Made by a program: the position numbers and the translations under genes
The notes under the pieces: generated by a model
Databases searched by the model: none
The model's input: the letters and a program-made list of their open reading frames with translations, nothing else
Told to the model about the DNA's origin: nothing
Shown: positions 34,552-46,817 of the stretch, in pieces
Layout of the letters: each line of letters opens with the position of its first letter
How positions within the stretch are numbered: position 1 is the stretch's first letter
Assembly: GCA_039602395.1 (NCBI GenBank)
Contig: JBCNJP010000012.1
Coordinates: 22,882,396 to 22,946,395, forward strand
Reading direction: 5' to 3'
DNA: 64,000 nucleotides
From: Deinandra increscens subsp. villosa
Lineage: Eukaryota > Streptophyta > Magnoliopsida > Asterales > Asteraceae

Positions 34552-37500
34552 ATGAGCGATTATCAAGAGTTTTCAGTTGTTCAATCATCGATGCAAGCCA
34601 TGATGAACTATGATAATGAAATCGGAACAACTCAGAAAGTTCCTAAATTAATTCGCTTGGAAGATTATCATAACTGGAAGCAACGATTTGAAGCATATCT
34701 CAATGCACTTGATGTTGATCTTTGGATACCAAGAACAAGAATACAAGTATCCTAAGAAAAATGGAGAACCGGTCATGCGAAGTGATCTTGATGAAGATGA
34801 GCGGAAATCTTATTCACGAGAAAAGAAAACGTATGGAAATCTCACTATGGAATTACCAAGAGAACTTTTGCATTAGTTTAAAACTTGCGCAACTTCTAAA
34901 ACTTTGTGGGATGCATTAACAGATAGGTGTGCAGGTAACCATCAGTATAAGAAAAGTCAAAAGAAAGTTTTGTTAAAAGAATTCGACAACTTTCAGCATT
35001 GTGAAAAAGAAAGTATTTCAGACCTGGTTTCTAGATTTTCACATCTTGTTAGTGAACTTGGAGAACTCAAAGTTACCAAAGATGATGAGGATTTGAAAGA
35101 AAAGTTTTTGGAAGCGTTGCCAAATAGCTGGGAGAATTATGTTCTGTTATTGACACATGATAATGAATATTCTAAATGGTCTTTTCACAAATTAACTGGA
35201 AAGTTGCAAGCTCGTGAGTTAGAAATGAGGGTGAAAAGATCTGCATTCTGATTCAAGTGTTAATCCACCATTAACAGCTTTTCTAGTTGGAAAGTCTGAA
35301 CGATCTAGTTATTCTTCAGGTTGCAGTTTTACGATTCCTGATAGATCATCATCTAAGTCTACTCATGCTCAAGCAACCGAATATCTAGCTGCTTTGTTAT
35401 CTGCTTTCATATCATCTTCGTCTGGATCAGTTTTTAGTCAAATTGGTCAATCTATTTTGTTTGGAGAAGATTTAGATCATCTGGATGAAGATCAATTGAA
35501 TAAACTCGATCTGGAATGGCAGTTTGCTATGGTAGTGGAGAGAGGAAGGAGATTCATGAAAAAACATGGGAAGACATCTATTCTTCAAGGAGGAAAGCTT
35601 GGTTTGGATAAACGAACGATTAAATGTTTTAAATGTGACAAATATGGACATTTTGCTCGGGATTGTCCTAAATCGTCATCTGACAAGGGTACTTCTGATA
35701 AGAATGTTCAAGATAAAGAAGTTAAAGCTATGATATCTCAAACTGATGAAGATTATGATTGGGCTAAAGATTTTCCGGATGAATCTGCATTTTTGGTACA
35801 CTCGCCAGAAAATTATGCATTGATGGCTACCGTGCAAGTGGACTCAAGTGATTCGGAGACAGAAGTGAATGGTTATGAATCAGTGTGTGAATTTTGTTCA
35901 CAAAAGGATATTCGAATTCAAAATTTGATAAAGGAAAGTGAAGGTCAAGTTGATGAACTCAAAAGAAAGGATGAAGAATTGAAAAATTATGTAAAGAAAT
36001 GTCAAGAATTTAATGAACTTTGCAAAGTCAATGAGAAGCTACTTAAAGAAAGAGAGTGTGTTGTTGGAAGAATTAGCCGATATTCAGCAAAAATTGTCAG
36101 AAGGTTGTATTCAGAATGATCACCAAAAGTCACAACTTCAACATGATAATGACGAGTTCATGACAAAAATTGTCAAGTTAACTTCTGCTAATGAAAAGTT
36201 TGGTCAAGGAGGTTGAAGAATATAAGTCTCAAGCTAAAGATGTGAGTGAAGATTTTGAGAATTTATTCCAAAAATCTACAACAAGAGTAGAAGCACTTAA
36301 AACATCTAATGTTGAACTTCAAAAAGCTTTAGATGTGGTTACTGCTGAAAGAACTCACTATCAAATTGTTCAGTCTGAATTGCAAGATAAGATTACTACT
36401 CTAAAGAAGGACAAGGTTTTGTTAACCAAAACTGTTGAGATCTATAAAGAAAGAGTGGAGAAAATTAGAAAAGAAGTTCTTGCTGCTCATGATGGTATGC
36501 AAAGAGAAAGTCTTTAGTTAACAGCACATCTGAGAAATTGATTCGGTCAGAAAAGATTGTTGTTGAAGCTCAAAAGACAATAACAGATTTGAAAATTGAA
36601 ATCTTGGATCTAAATCGTCAATTGCATAATTTGAAGAATTCTCATTCTTTTGCAAGTTATTTGTGTCAGGATGATAATTTCAAGAAGGTGTTTGGAGGCG
36701 ATGATTTTAATCAAATACCACATCCAGTGATTCAAACGGAAGCTATTGTTGATTTGAGTCCTTCAAATACAAAGCAAGATTATTCTGAATTGGTTGTTGA
36801 AAATTCTGACTTAAAGCCATCAAAGAAATCAAAGAAGGTGATAGGAAAGGAGGAATGTTTGGTTGATAAAACACCACCATCATTTGTTTCTCATGGAATT
36901 ATGACAGAAGAGGGTGTTATTTCTACTGGTGAAAAGATTAAGAAAGATGAAAAGAGATTGCATGAAGAAGTTGTTGCTGCAAAGTTGATTGAAGCTAACA
37001 AATTAAAAGATATCAAAGCTTTATTTAGTCAAGTGGCTAAAGCTGGGTCCTCGGGTTCTCAAGTTGATCTGACAAAGTTACCAGGCTACAAAGGTTCAGG
37101 TTTGGGAAACCAGGGTATGCAATTTGAGAAGGCAAAGAAGAAGAACATGCCAAAGAAGGTTAAGAAGGAAAAGAAGGACACAAGTTTAGATCAAATTTAT
37201 CATCTGGCCCAGGTGTTTATTTCTACCATGGAGAAGGAATTAGGGAGAAAGCAAGAGAAGAAGTTTTCGTCTGAAAGTTTTCCAAAAGAATCTTCTTCAT
37301 CTGGTTCTAATGCTACACCTCAAAGTCCTACATCTAAATGGGTACATTCTAATCGATTTCAAGTTTCTGGTGACATTTCTGATGATATTGAGTTTCCTTC
37401 TACATGTCATCCAGTTCAGGACAAGATACACTCTAAACGATCATATCGTGTGTGCTACCAATGTCGCCGAAAGGGATATATGGCCCAGAATTGTCCTGTA

Positions 37501-37776
37501 ACTGCCAAAAGAATGTTTTCTGGAAAAACTGCCACAATAATTGATGAATCAGATAGAATTTTTACTGACTCACCAACTTTATTTTTTAAATCGAAAAGTA
37601 AACAAGTTTTTAAAAGTGATTCTAGTGTTGGTGATTCATCAAAAGATGATGTTTCAGTAAAACCTGCACCTGCAAAAATGCAGTGGCGACCTAAAGTGGT
37701 CAGCACGGCTGCTTCTGATTTTATGGAAGACACTGGTCGACCAGAAGCTGTGTGCTTCGGGTCATTTGATTACTAA
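34552..37776 (+). pseudogene. Gag of copia D
   Basis: Starts MSDYQEFSV. UBN2-type gag core (PKLIRLEDYHNWKQRFEAYL to LTGKLQARELEM, 34640-35230) with frameshifts near 34730 and 35250. First CCHC knuckle CFKCDKYGHFARDC (35626-35667), then a long coiled coil (35900-36650) with breaks near 36100, 36215 and 36517, a basic linker, and a second knuckle CYQCRRKGYMAQNC (37453-37494). In the second knuckle the zinc-binding histidine is tyrosine. The stop after CFGSFDY at 37776 overlaps TACTAAT. Much longer than a minimal copia gag. Confidence 0.88.
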
Positions 37777-39536
37777 TCTTTAAAACCAATGTGCATGTTT
37801 CTTCAAGAAGACCTGTTGGTGATTGTGAAGTTTAAAGCTTCAAGCAGTTACTGATAGTGGAGTCTCCTGCTTAACTTAAATTGAATGCTTCATATTTCAA
37901 AACTGGAAGTTTTTTTGAAAGCTAAAAACTGAAAGGTATTATTATCGCTTGCTCAATTTTCTTTCTTTTACATTCCATATGTAGGTTAGGGGGAGAAAAT
38001 TAAAAAACCAAAAATAGTGTCTTTGTGTTTTTGTTAAAATGAAAATCCAAAAATAGAGTTTTCATTTTAAGGGGGAGAAAAAGGAAAAATACAAAAACAT
38101 TGAAAAACAGAAAAATACAAAAACATTGAAAAATGAGAAATTGTATCCGACATATTTGGGAAATGATGGTACATCAGCTTACGTGTCTGACTCGTGGATA
38201 AATTAGATGAAAAAGCCATAAGATCATTGTTTGATGTGCTTGCTAGGCTCGACATTAAATCAGAAAGTATTCAGATGTGATAAACACATTAACTACAAAT
38301 GCTTGACCAAGTGGACAATATCTTAATGCATATCTCATGATATATCAAGAAAAGGTATGTGAAAAAGAAAATGAGAAGTCACTGTGTATACATGTGTTCC
38401 ATTTGCAAAGATTTAAACTTGTTTGATTTTCTTTATTTTATCAAACAAACGGACTTTCTCTGCATGTCCACAAGACCGACCTGATTGTTGTTCGTTTGAC
38501 GTTCTGCTTTATTTTCTTTGGTGTTTCATATAACTCATCGGACTTTCTCTGCGTGTACGGGAGTACCAACCTGATTGTTGTTGGGTTATACAATTTCAAC
38601 TTGTTTTTATTTTCTTATTTTGTTATATCCGAGGCCTTATCTGCGTATCGAAAGATCGACCTCAAGGTAGACGATTTAACGTTCTTATTTCTTTTCGCAT
38701 GGAACACAGTTGACGTTATCATGAATTCAATGTGATTAAATCACATATGAATTCACAAAGTGTGATATAAAAGAAAATCTGAGTATGTCTGATAGTGTGG
38801 GGTACACTGGTCAAAGCAAATCTAATCAATACAATAACATATCCAGATGTTATGAGTATGATTGTGCCTGAGTTTAAGATGGACAAATTATACCAGCAAT
38901 CGACATGGCTTGTGTGCTGAAGTAATTGAAATTGAAGTGTAATTCAGCATGTCATGATCAATACGATCCCAAATTATGATCTTTCTCGCAAATAACAAAA
39001 ATAGTGTGTGATTCTGTATTTCATTTCTGTATTGCATTTATGTTTTTCATCTGAAAAATCCAAAAAGATTTTAGGTGTGATTTAGCATAATCTTAGAAAA
39101 GTCAAAAAGATTTTCGGTGTGTTTTGATATAAAGTTACAGAAAACCAAAAAGATTTTGTTTCTTATTTGTTTTCGACCGATCGATACATGATACGAAATC
39201 AAAATTTCAAAACTATATCTTGGATTCTCGAAGAGAAGTTTTGCGCCAAGATTAAATTAATTTTTCTTAAAGGAAAAGGAAAGCCGCGTTTCTGTCTTCT
39301 GAAATTGCAGGTTATTCTGTGTGACAAGACTCAAGCATGGTGAAAGGGGGAGTATGTAATATCTTTTACAAGTGGATCTTGAAGTTCAAAGATTGTTCAA
39401 GATTGATCCAGCCATGCAAGCTCTATTTCTGACAAGATTTCAAGTTGAAGATTAGATGCAGCGATGCTGAAGAGTGAAGACTGAAGTTTAGTTAGATAGA
39501 TTGATACATAGATACACTACACGTAAAGGGGGAGTT
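37777..39536 (+). other. Protease scar, 3' region and polypurine tract of copia D
   Basis: Begins with a splice-like CTAATC ... GTGCA, then VTDSGVSC (about 37848-37871), the only protease trace. From about 37930 the sequence matches the region 3' of pol in element A, including TTAAGGGGGAGAA, the CCTGATTGTTGTT repeats (38480-38690) and the AAAAAGATTTT blocks (39060-39140). The polypurine tract AAAGGGGGAGTT is at 39525-39536. So pol was lost between protease and the post-RNase H spacer. No ORFx. Confidence 0.75.
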
Positions 39537-39905
39537 TGTTAGAGCATATTCCTATGCTACATGGTGTCTCGTGTATTGTATCTAGACTAGAGCGTCTGTG
39601 TGAGTCATATAGTCAACATACCAAGATGGCCATACCATATGGTCCGCCGTACCAGTTGGTACGGGCGTACCAACTGGTCCACAAGGTGGTACGCCAGCCA
39701 GTATGTAAGTGACTATAAATAGTACGTGTTAGAGAGAGTGAACGAGTTCTGTCATTTCTCTATCTTCTTAACTGTGTGTAACTGAGTGTGTTTCTCTCTC
39801 TAGCTTATAACTCTTTGTGAATTAATAAAGCAAAGCTTTATTTACATCGTATTCATTCTCGATTAACCGAATCATTCAGTAGTAAGATCTCTTCGTGGTT
39901 TTACA
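39537..39905 (+). repeat. 3' LTR of copia D
   Basis: 369 bases, TGTTAGAGCATATTCC to GTGGTTTTACA. TATA box CTATAAATAG at about 39714. Palindromic CCGTACCAGTTGGTACGG-like words in U3. Followed by TSD AATAT. Confidence 0.93.
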
Positions 39906-41472
39906 AATATGGTGGCTTCTCTTTCTTCTTTCTTTTTCTCTTATCAATCTTTCCCCCTCTTCCAGTTAAGGTCTCTAGGATTTCTGAATCAGTACACCTT
40001 AATCCCTTTCCCCATTTGTTCCTGATATGTTGAACTTCGTTGTATATATGTTCCTCGGTCATAGGAACTGTAGCATCCTTCAACTCTTGTTTACCATCGA
40101 AGGCCTCTATTTGCTTTCGGAAGGCATGCATATGTGGTAGATATCTTCTGTGACCACCATAACACTGCTTGGCTAAGAAAGGAAGCCTAATGCATTTAGT
40201 TTGTTCCCGACATACCACACAACCATTGAATCCACTGTACGTGCAACCACAAAGTGTACCAAGTGTAGGGTAATCATTAAACGTCCATAAAACAACTGCA
40301 CACATAATAAACTGTTCTTGCGCATACGCATCATATGTTTCCACACCTGCCTCAAATAACAGCTCTAAGTCATCAATCAATGGTTCCAAAAACACATCAA
40401 TATCATTTCCAGGCGCTCCCGATATTAATAACGAAAGCATGATGAACTTTCTTTTCATACAGAACCATAGTGGAAGGTTGTAAATGACAGATAGAACTGG
40501 CCACACACTGTGATTTCTGTTGCCTCTATTCACGTCGACCCCATCAGTTGAAATGCTAAGACGAAGACTTCTAGGATCATTAGCAATTTTGGGATATTTG
40601 TCATCTATAGCTTTCCATGCCGGTGAATCGGATGGGTGGTGTAACACACCGTGTACTTTGGAACTGGTGGCATGCCATCTTAGATCTTCCACTGTGGTTT
40701 TCACTTGAAACAGTCGTTTCAATCTTGGAATGATGGGGAAATACCACATTACCTTTGCAGGAGTATTGTTGTATAGTTTCTTAGTCCTCTCATCCACCTT
40801 CCACGTGGACTCACCACAAGTTGGACATACAGTTAGGTCCTTGTTCTCCTTCATGTAAAGAATACAATCATTGATACACACATGTATCTTGGTATACCCT
40901 GCACCTAGTGACTTCACAATCTTCTTGGCCTCATATGTATTTTTCACAATTTCATTACCTTCAGGTAGCATCTGTTTAAGAAAAGCTAAAAGTTCATTAA
41001 AAAACTTATCTGATGCTCCATGCTTAGTCTTCAAGTTCAGTAGTTGAACCAAGGCAGATAAATTTTTGAAGGTACGACTTCCTTCATACAGGGGCTTCTC
41101 AGCATCCATGAGTCGTTCTTGAAATTTCTCATGGTCCTCGGTGAAATTTTCAGTAGCTCTGACCATTTCTATTGTTTCTGATGCATCGAATGGCATTCCG
41201 GAATCGAAAAATGATTCTGTGTGAAGCTCCTCTCCTGCGGGCTCGTGATTCTCTCCGTGTTTAGTCCACCTTGTATAAGTCAGATCGAATCCCTTTAAAA
41301 ACATATGATAATCTACATCATCAACAGGATAAGAGTAATGGTTTAGACATTTAACACAGGGACATGGAATTTCCGTCTTTTTCAAATTTGTAACTGCAAA
41401 CTTTAAGAATGATTTAACTCCATCGGTATACGATTTCATGGTTCTACTGGTTACCATCCAAGACTTATCCAT
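39906..41472 (-). pseudogene. CACTA transposase TNPD-like, N-terminal part
   Basis: Catalytic subunit type of En/Spm transposases. Starts MDKSWM at 41472. Transpos_assoc-like N-terminal domain (about residues 1-75, PCPCVKCLNHYSY), then Transposase_21/TNP2: CPTCGESTW zinc-like pair, VMWYFPIIPRLKRLF, LRWHA, SISTDGVDVN with the first catalytic aspartate region, PGNDIDVFLEPLIDDL with the second, and CCGC-type GCTYSGFNGCVVC. This 522-residue part has no internal stop. Interrupted by copia D after KEKPPY. Confidence 0.93.
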
Positions 41473-41778
41473 GCTTGTTTTGCTAATAGATCCAACAACA
41501 AAGATTATTAAAAACGATTGTTTTTCTAATACTGAAAACCCTTTTCAATAATCTTTACTGTGAACCTGTTAATTGGAGAAGTAGTATGACGGAGGGAGAA
41601 TTCTGTCGATTAATGAGCAATGGAGAAATGGGGAGCGGGGAATTAGGGAAATCGAGAGTGATATGTGAAATCTTCAATTGAATTCGCTCATTAATTTATC
41701 CCGCCTCTTTTAGAATTTAGCGGGCCCAGTTAGAATTATATTTAAATAAATTATAATGAAAAATAGCTTCTAACTCAG

Positions 41779-41850
41779 GGTGCTGCTCAGGTGGTAGAAG
41801 CGCTTTAGATTTACATACCATGATCCGTGTTCGAATCCTTATTGCGTTAC
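41779..41850 (+). other. tRNA-like (SINE-type) pol III promoter boxes
   Basis: TGCTCAGGTGG (A-box-like, 41784-41794) and GTGTTCGAATCC (B-box-like, 41827-41838), 43 bases apart, in a 72-base stretch with tRNA-like spacing. The acceptor arms do not pair well, so it is probably a decayed tRNA-derived SINE head and not a tRNA gene. Confidence 0.4.
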
Positions 41851-41974
41851 ATTTTTACCGTTTATTTTTAAAATTATAAAAACCCAAACAGGTGATGTAA
41901 CTAGTAACGGCTAATTTCACATTTCCGTTGTTTGTTTTTAAATTTCAAAACCTTCAACCACGCTATATAAACAA

Positions 41975-42905
41975 GTTGGGACCAATGAGTCCCAATAAGG
42001 TGTGTTTATAACCAATAAGTTGTGTTTAGGACCAATGATGGCCAAATAAGGTGTGTATATAACCAATAGGTTGTGTTTAGGACCAATGATGGCCAATAAG
42101 TTGTGTTTAGGACCATTGGTGGCTCAATAAGGTGTGTATATAACCAATAGGACCAAAAAGGTGTGTTTAGGGGCAACAAGGGTCAGTTGGGACCAATGAG
42201 TCCCAATAAGGTGTGTATATAACCAATAAGTTTTGTTTAGGACCAATGATGGCCCAATAAGGTATGTATATAACCAATAGGACCAAAAAGGTGTGTTTAG
42301 GGACAACAAGGTCAGTTGGGACCAATGAGTCCCAATAAGGTGTGTATATAACCAATAAGTTTAGTTTAGGACCAATGATGGCCCAATAAGGTGTGTATAT
42401 AACCAATAGGACCAAAAAGGTGTGTTTAGGGGCAACAAGGGTCAATTGGGACCAATGAGTCCCAATAAGTTGTGTTTAGGACCAATGATGGCCAATAAGT
42501 TATGTTTAGGACCAATGATGGCCAATAAGTTGTGTTTAGGACCAATGATGGCCCAATAAGGTGTGTATATAACCAATAAGTTGTGTTTAGGACCAATGAT
42601 GGCCAATAAGTTGTGTTTAGGACCAATGATGGCCCAATAAGGTGTGTTTAGGGGCAACGAGGGTCAGTTGGGACCAATGAGTCCCAATAAGTTGTGTTTA
42701 AGACCAATGATGGCCAATAAGTTGGGTTTAGGACCAATGATGGCCCAATAAGGTATGTTTAGGGGTAATGAGGGTCAGTTGGGACCAATGAGTCCCAATA
42801 AGGTGTATATATAATCAATAAGTTGTGCATAGAACCAATAAGGTGTGCTTAGGGGCAGCGAGGGTCAGTTGGGACCAATGTGTCCCAATAAGGTGTATAC
42901 GATAA
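41975..42905. repeat. GGACCAATGATGGCCAATAAG minisatellite
   Basis: About 930 bases built from a few modules: GTGTTTAGGACCAATGATGGCC, AATAAGTT, AATAAGGTGTGTATATAACC, and GGGGCAACAAGGGTCAGTTGG. They are combined into higher-order units of about 120 bases (starts near 42180, 42310, 42440, 42665, 42775). ORFs across it are an effect of repeat length and not genes. Confidence 0.9.
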
Positions 42906-42928
42906 TGTATATATTACAACACATTGAA

Positions 42929-42929
<1 letters not shown>

Positions 42930-42971
<42 letters not shown>
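42930..42971. repeat. (TA)n microsatellite
   Basis: About 20 AT units. Similar tracts lie at 44718-44760, 45205-45240, 46800-46817, 57418-57440 and 60165-60186, mostly in introns of the TNPA-like gene. Confidence 0.95.
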
Positions 42972-42973
<2 letters not shown>

Positions 42974-43558
42974 GACTATATAGGGTGAGGTTATTTGAAA
43001 TATATAGCTCTTTTCATATGAGTTCACATGTGAAATATTCTGAATAATAAGAAAAAAAAGGCAAAAAAGAAATTAATCACAACCATTAAGAGATAAAATT
43101 ATCATTAAATTTATTGCTTAATATTTCATTTTACACTTAAAGATCATTTTAAAGTTATGTTTAAAATACTATTATAACTATGTTTGGAATTAATTGAGTT
43201 TATATTAAATCCAATAAATGTTGTCACGTCCTTATTAGGTGAGATGCTTTCACCTGGATCGATCATATTAATCCCCAAATTACTTCCCACCATTTTTCAA
43301 ATTTCCCCAAAATTCATTAATCAGTTCCTATTCCCTCTCATCAAAATTCTATCACCAAAACGATTCATCACTCTCTTCTTCCCTCTACAGGATTCATCAC
43401 TCTCTTCTTCCCTCTAAAATTTTTAGGAGATCATTACCAAATTTCAGTCAGTATTAATTTCACTGTCATTTTCAGTAGATCGTTTTTTTCATCTCAAATA
43501 TTCCATCGCATTTATTTCATTCCCTATTTATTTCATTTCAGGATTCATCTCATTTACA

Positions 43559-44714
43559 ATGGAGCGTGATGGTGAAACATTGAAGGACATTCATGATTAT
43601 TCAAGAGACAGTGATGAGGATCAGTATGATGAATATTCAGAAGCCACAACCTCTGACAGTGAAGGGGAACGTAATGACGAATCAGAAGAAGAGGAAATGA
43701 TAAACGATGAAGCCCAAGTCGAGGATGAGGTTCATACTGAGAATGAGAATGAGGAACCCACAACCTCTGCTTCCCAAACTACAAATTGCAAGAGGGGGTT
43801 GTTGCGGTTGGTAAAGTGGCGTGCCAAATTTACTAACAATGGTGGGAAAAAAATGGCCACTAACATTTGACAATGCTGGAAGGGTTATTGGGGAGCATAG
43901 ACCGAAGTTTTCAAGTTTTAAAGGAGATATTGTAAGGGTAGCGGTTGGATTGAAGTATCCTGATTAGAAGAAGGTGCCAATAGACAACAAGAAGACGATG
44001 TGGGCTCTGATTCAGATTATTAAACATTTTCTCACATTAAGTCTTATGACTAAAAAATCTATGTTATTTTTTTATCAATATTTCGAGGTTGATAACTGTC
44101 GAAAGAATACTATTATGGTAATGCTTGGTGGGTTGCTAAGGGGTTTTAGAAGAAAATTGCGTGAAAAATACATTCTTCCCAACCCGGCGAAACCAAAGGT
44201 GCTTGCGAAAGTTCGAAAGCCGTATTTCGGTATTGGGGAAAAAGAAGATTGTGACAGATTTGTACAATATACATAATCTGAAGAATTCCAGGTTTTTATT
44301 CAATTCAAACTGCAGCTTTCATTAATTATTAGCTAAGTGCATGTTATAATTACTAAGATATAATTATATATCCTACTATTATGTTGGAAAGGTTGTGTCA
44401 ACCAGTGCAAAACAGGTTGAGCACATTATACTTATGATCATACCATGGGCGGAGGAGGACATGCCTTTCTAAGACAAAAAATGGTAGTAAGCTAATTAAG
44501 AGTGTTACATCCGACCAGTCATGGTTAAGAACCTGCAATGTATGTTTCAAGTCTGATATATATTATTATAATACAAGGTACAAAACAAAGAGATTGAAGC
44601 TGATGAGGACCCCAATCGAGCTCTTATGTGGAGGAAAGCAAGGGTATACAAAGAAGGGTAATACAAGACGCCTGTGATGAAGGGCCTAGCAGAGCAAATA
44701 GTATGTTTAATTGC

Positions 44715-44749
<35 letters not shown>

Positions 44750-45197
44750 ATATATATATATACCCAACTATTTACATGTTAAGAATTAAAAGCACCTCAC
44801 TACATTAACTAAATATTAATTACTGCAGGCCGAGAAAGAAACACAAATAAAAGCGGGATCCTTGACTGCTGAACCGGTAACGGATGCCCTGACAATGGTC
44901 CTTGGAAAGGAAATGGGTGGATTCGTAAAAGGTATGGGTTATGGAGTGAATTCCCGTCAATATTGGCAGCATGGTGCTCCAATAGGGCGATCAAAAGAGC
45001 ACATTGAAAAACTTGAGGCGCAACTCAAGAATGAAAAACAGGTGCGTGTGAAAAAAGATGGAGAGGTTAATCACCTCAATTTTAAGGTTAAAGAACAGAA
45101 TGAAAAAATTGAGATGCTGATGGCGTTTATGAACAACCAAATGATTAATCAACGACAACTTGGTGGACCAGATAACGTTGTAAATTCTGTAAGGGAC

Positions 45198-45246
<49 letters not shown>

Positions 45247-46817
45247 GCCTATAACTAATTAATTAATTAACTATGTAATTATTGAATTGTACGTAGGACA
45301 TGGTCAATTATGCACACAATACATCGGGGAAACAATCTCTTCAATCAAACTCATCTAAGAGGTTGAAAGATAAGGTACAGATCTAAATTGAAACAGTTCT
45401 GAAATTGAGTTGATACGGAAGATTCTTGTTCACCTGGATGAACATGCTTCTCTAGTTATAGTCTATCCGGATAGTTACAGTTCATCGGGATAGTTAGAGT
45501 TCTTCCGGAATATAAATAATAATTGTTCCGGCTATGATAAGTTTGTACTTCATCCGGATGGTTGTAGTTCATCCGGATAGTTACAGTTCATCAGGCTAGT
45601 TAGAGTTCTTCCGGAATATAGGCTATGATAAGTTTGTACATCATCCGGATGGTTGTAGTTCATCCGGATAGTTAAAGTTCATCTAGGATAGTTAGAGTTC
45701 TTCTGGAATATAATTAATAATTGTTCCGGCTATGACAAGTTTGTACTTCATCCAGATGGTTATTGGGATAGTTAATTAATGTTTAGCCGGTTATGATTTG
45801 ATTTAATTAGATAATTAAACTAGCTCGCTAGCTAAATATTTAATTCAATTGTAGGTCTGTTCTGCGACCGGATCACAAGACACTCCTCCATCTACATCAA
45901 CAGCGTCCGGGCAAAACGTAAGTGTAACTATATATTTTACACATTTGTGTACTTCAATTCCCTTATAACTAATTGTTATATGATCATGTAATTAAATGCT
46001 GCATCATGCTGTCTTTAGGGGAAAAAGAGACAAAGAAGTACTGAAGCAGCAGCTGGGGCATCGAGAGCAGGAAGTGGTATATATAATTAAGGATTTGACA
46101 AATGGCTTTGACGTTATTGTTAATTAATATATATGTTACTAATCAGTTAATTACATGGTGTCAATTTAGGAAAACAATAAGAGACATGCAAAATCAGTAA
46201 AACCTACAGCCCGTAAAGTACCTCCTAAGAAGAGTGATCAATTGAAAAAACCAAATAATTATGATGCCATTGCAGCTCCTATCGATCTGCCAGTAATCCC
46301 AGAGGTATATATATTAGTATATACCATAATTTTTTATTCTATTTTTTACTTTAATTAATTAATTGTTAATATATATATTTATATGCTATAATTAATATTA
46401 TTATTATTTTTATGTCACTTCTTATCAGGGGTGCCAAACTGCGACGTTGCACATGGAGGGGAATCCACTGAACGTCGTGGGAATGGCTAAATTATTACAA
46501 AAAGAAAAGGATGAGAAGATTCATGGAAGTCAATTACCTCCTGGTTGTCGTAGAATTACAGCTTATCAGGTCAATAAGGGTGCAACATATTTACCATTCC
46601 CATTAGATGATAAAACAATGCTTTCGGAGGTTGAAAATAAATATATTATTGCATGGCCGATGAACCGAATGATCCTTCATTCTAATAACATATCAGATAA
46701 ATCACAGCAGCCGGTTGATCATTCTACGGTTCAAAAAAGTACTAGAACAACCACAGGTAATTACTACATTAATTAATTATATCCGCTAATTAATTAACTA
46801 TATATATATATATATAT
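43559..46817 (+). pseudogene. CACTA accessory transposase TNPA-like (Transposase_24)
   Basis: Plus-strand multi-exon gene. Exon 1 (43559) encodes an acidic N-terminus (DEDQYDEYSEATTSDSEGE, EEEEMINDE) then KRGLLRLVKW. A frameshift in a run of seven A (43850) moves on to FDNAGRVIGEH, KFSSFKGDI and a stop at 43966 (tryptophan expected), then DNKKTMWALIQI and MLGGLLRGFRRKLREKY. Later exons give MWRKARVYKEG (about 44600-44700), GGFVKGMGYGVNSRQYWQHG and a coiled coil (44829-45190), short linker exons at 45297, 45855, 46020 and 46170, and GATYLPFPLDD ... YIIAWPMN (46431-46755). This family binds the subterminal words in known elements. Confidence 0.8.
45377..45854 (+). repeat. TTCATCCGGAT repeats filling a TNPA intron
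   Basis: Between donor GATAAG|GTACAG (45376) and acceptor AATTGTAG|G (45854). About ten words such as AGTTCATCCGGATAG, GTTCTTCCGGAATAT and TTGTTCCGGCTATGA. These are the same words as in the TNPD intron at 31819-32336, although that gene is on the other strand and 13 kb away. Confidence 0.8.

Larger units (their letters stand above)
33451..39910 (+). mobile_element. Ty1/copia element D, gag-only, inside TNPD
   Basis: TSD AATAT at 33451-33455 and 39906-39910; element proper 33456-39905. 5' LTR, primer site, leader with word cluster, gag, protease remnant, 3' region, polypurine tract, 3' LTR. The integrase, RT and RNase H are missing. LTRs differ at about 24 of 359 positions by hand count (about 7%). 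Removing it and one TSD copy joins the two TNPD parts in frame. Confidence 0.93.
41473..43558. promoter_or_regulatory. Intergenic region between divergent TNPD and TNPA
   Basis: Holds both 5' leaders, a tRNA-like segment (41779-41850), a 930-base minisatellite and a (TA)n tract. The TNPA side (43250-43558) is CT-rich with TCATCACTCTCTTCTTCCCTC written twice in pieces. A bidirectional promoter is expected here from the gene arrangement, but no clear TATA pair can be assigned. Confidence 0.5.

Noticed and set aside
41779..41850. A true tRNA gene
   Set aside because: The boxes are present but the acceptor and anticodon arms do not pair acceptably by eye.
42124..42657. Minus-strand ORFs with repeated YTPYWAIIGP-like motifs
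   Set aside because: They come from the minisatellite, appear in two frames at once and have no domain.
43554..43873. Minus-strand ORFs over the first TNPA exon
   Set aside because: Antisense to an acidic coding exon that has a recognisable family end; no domain.
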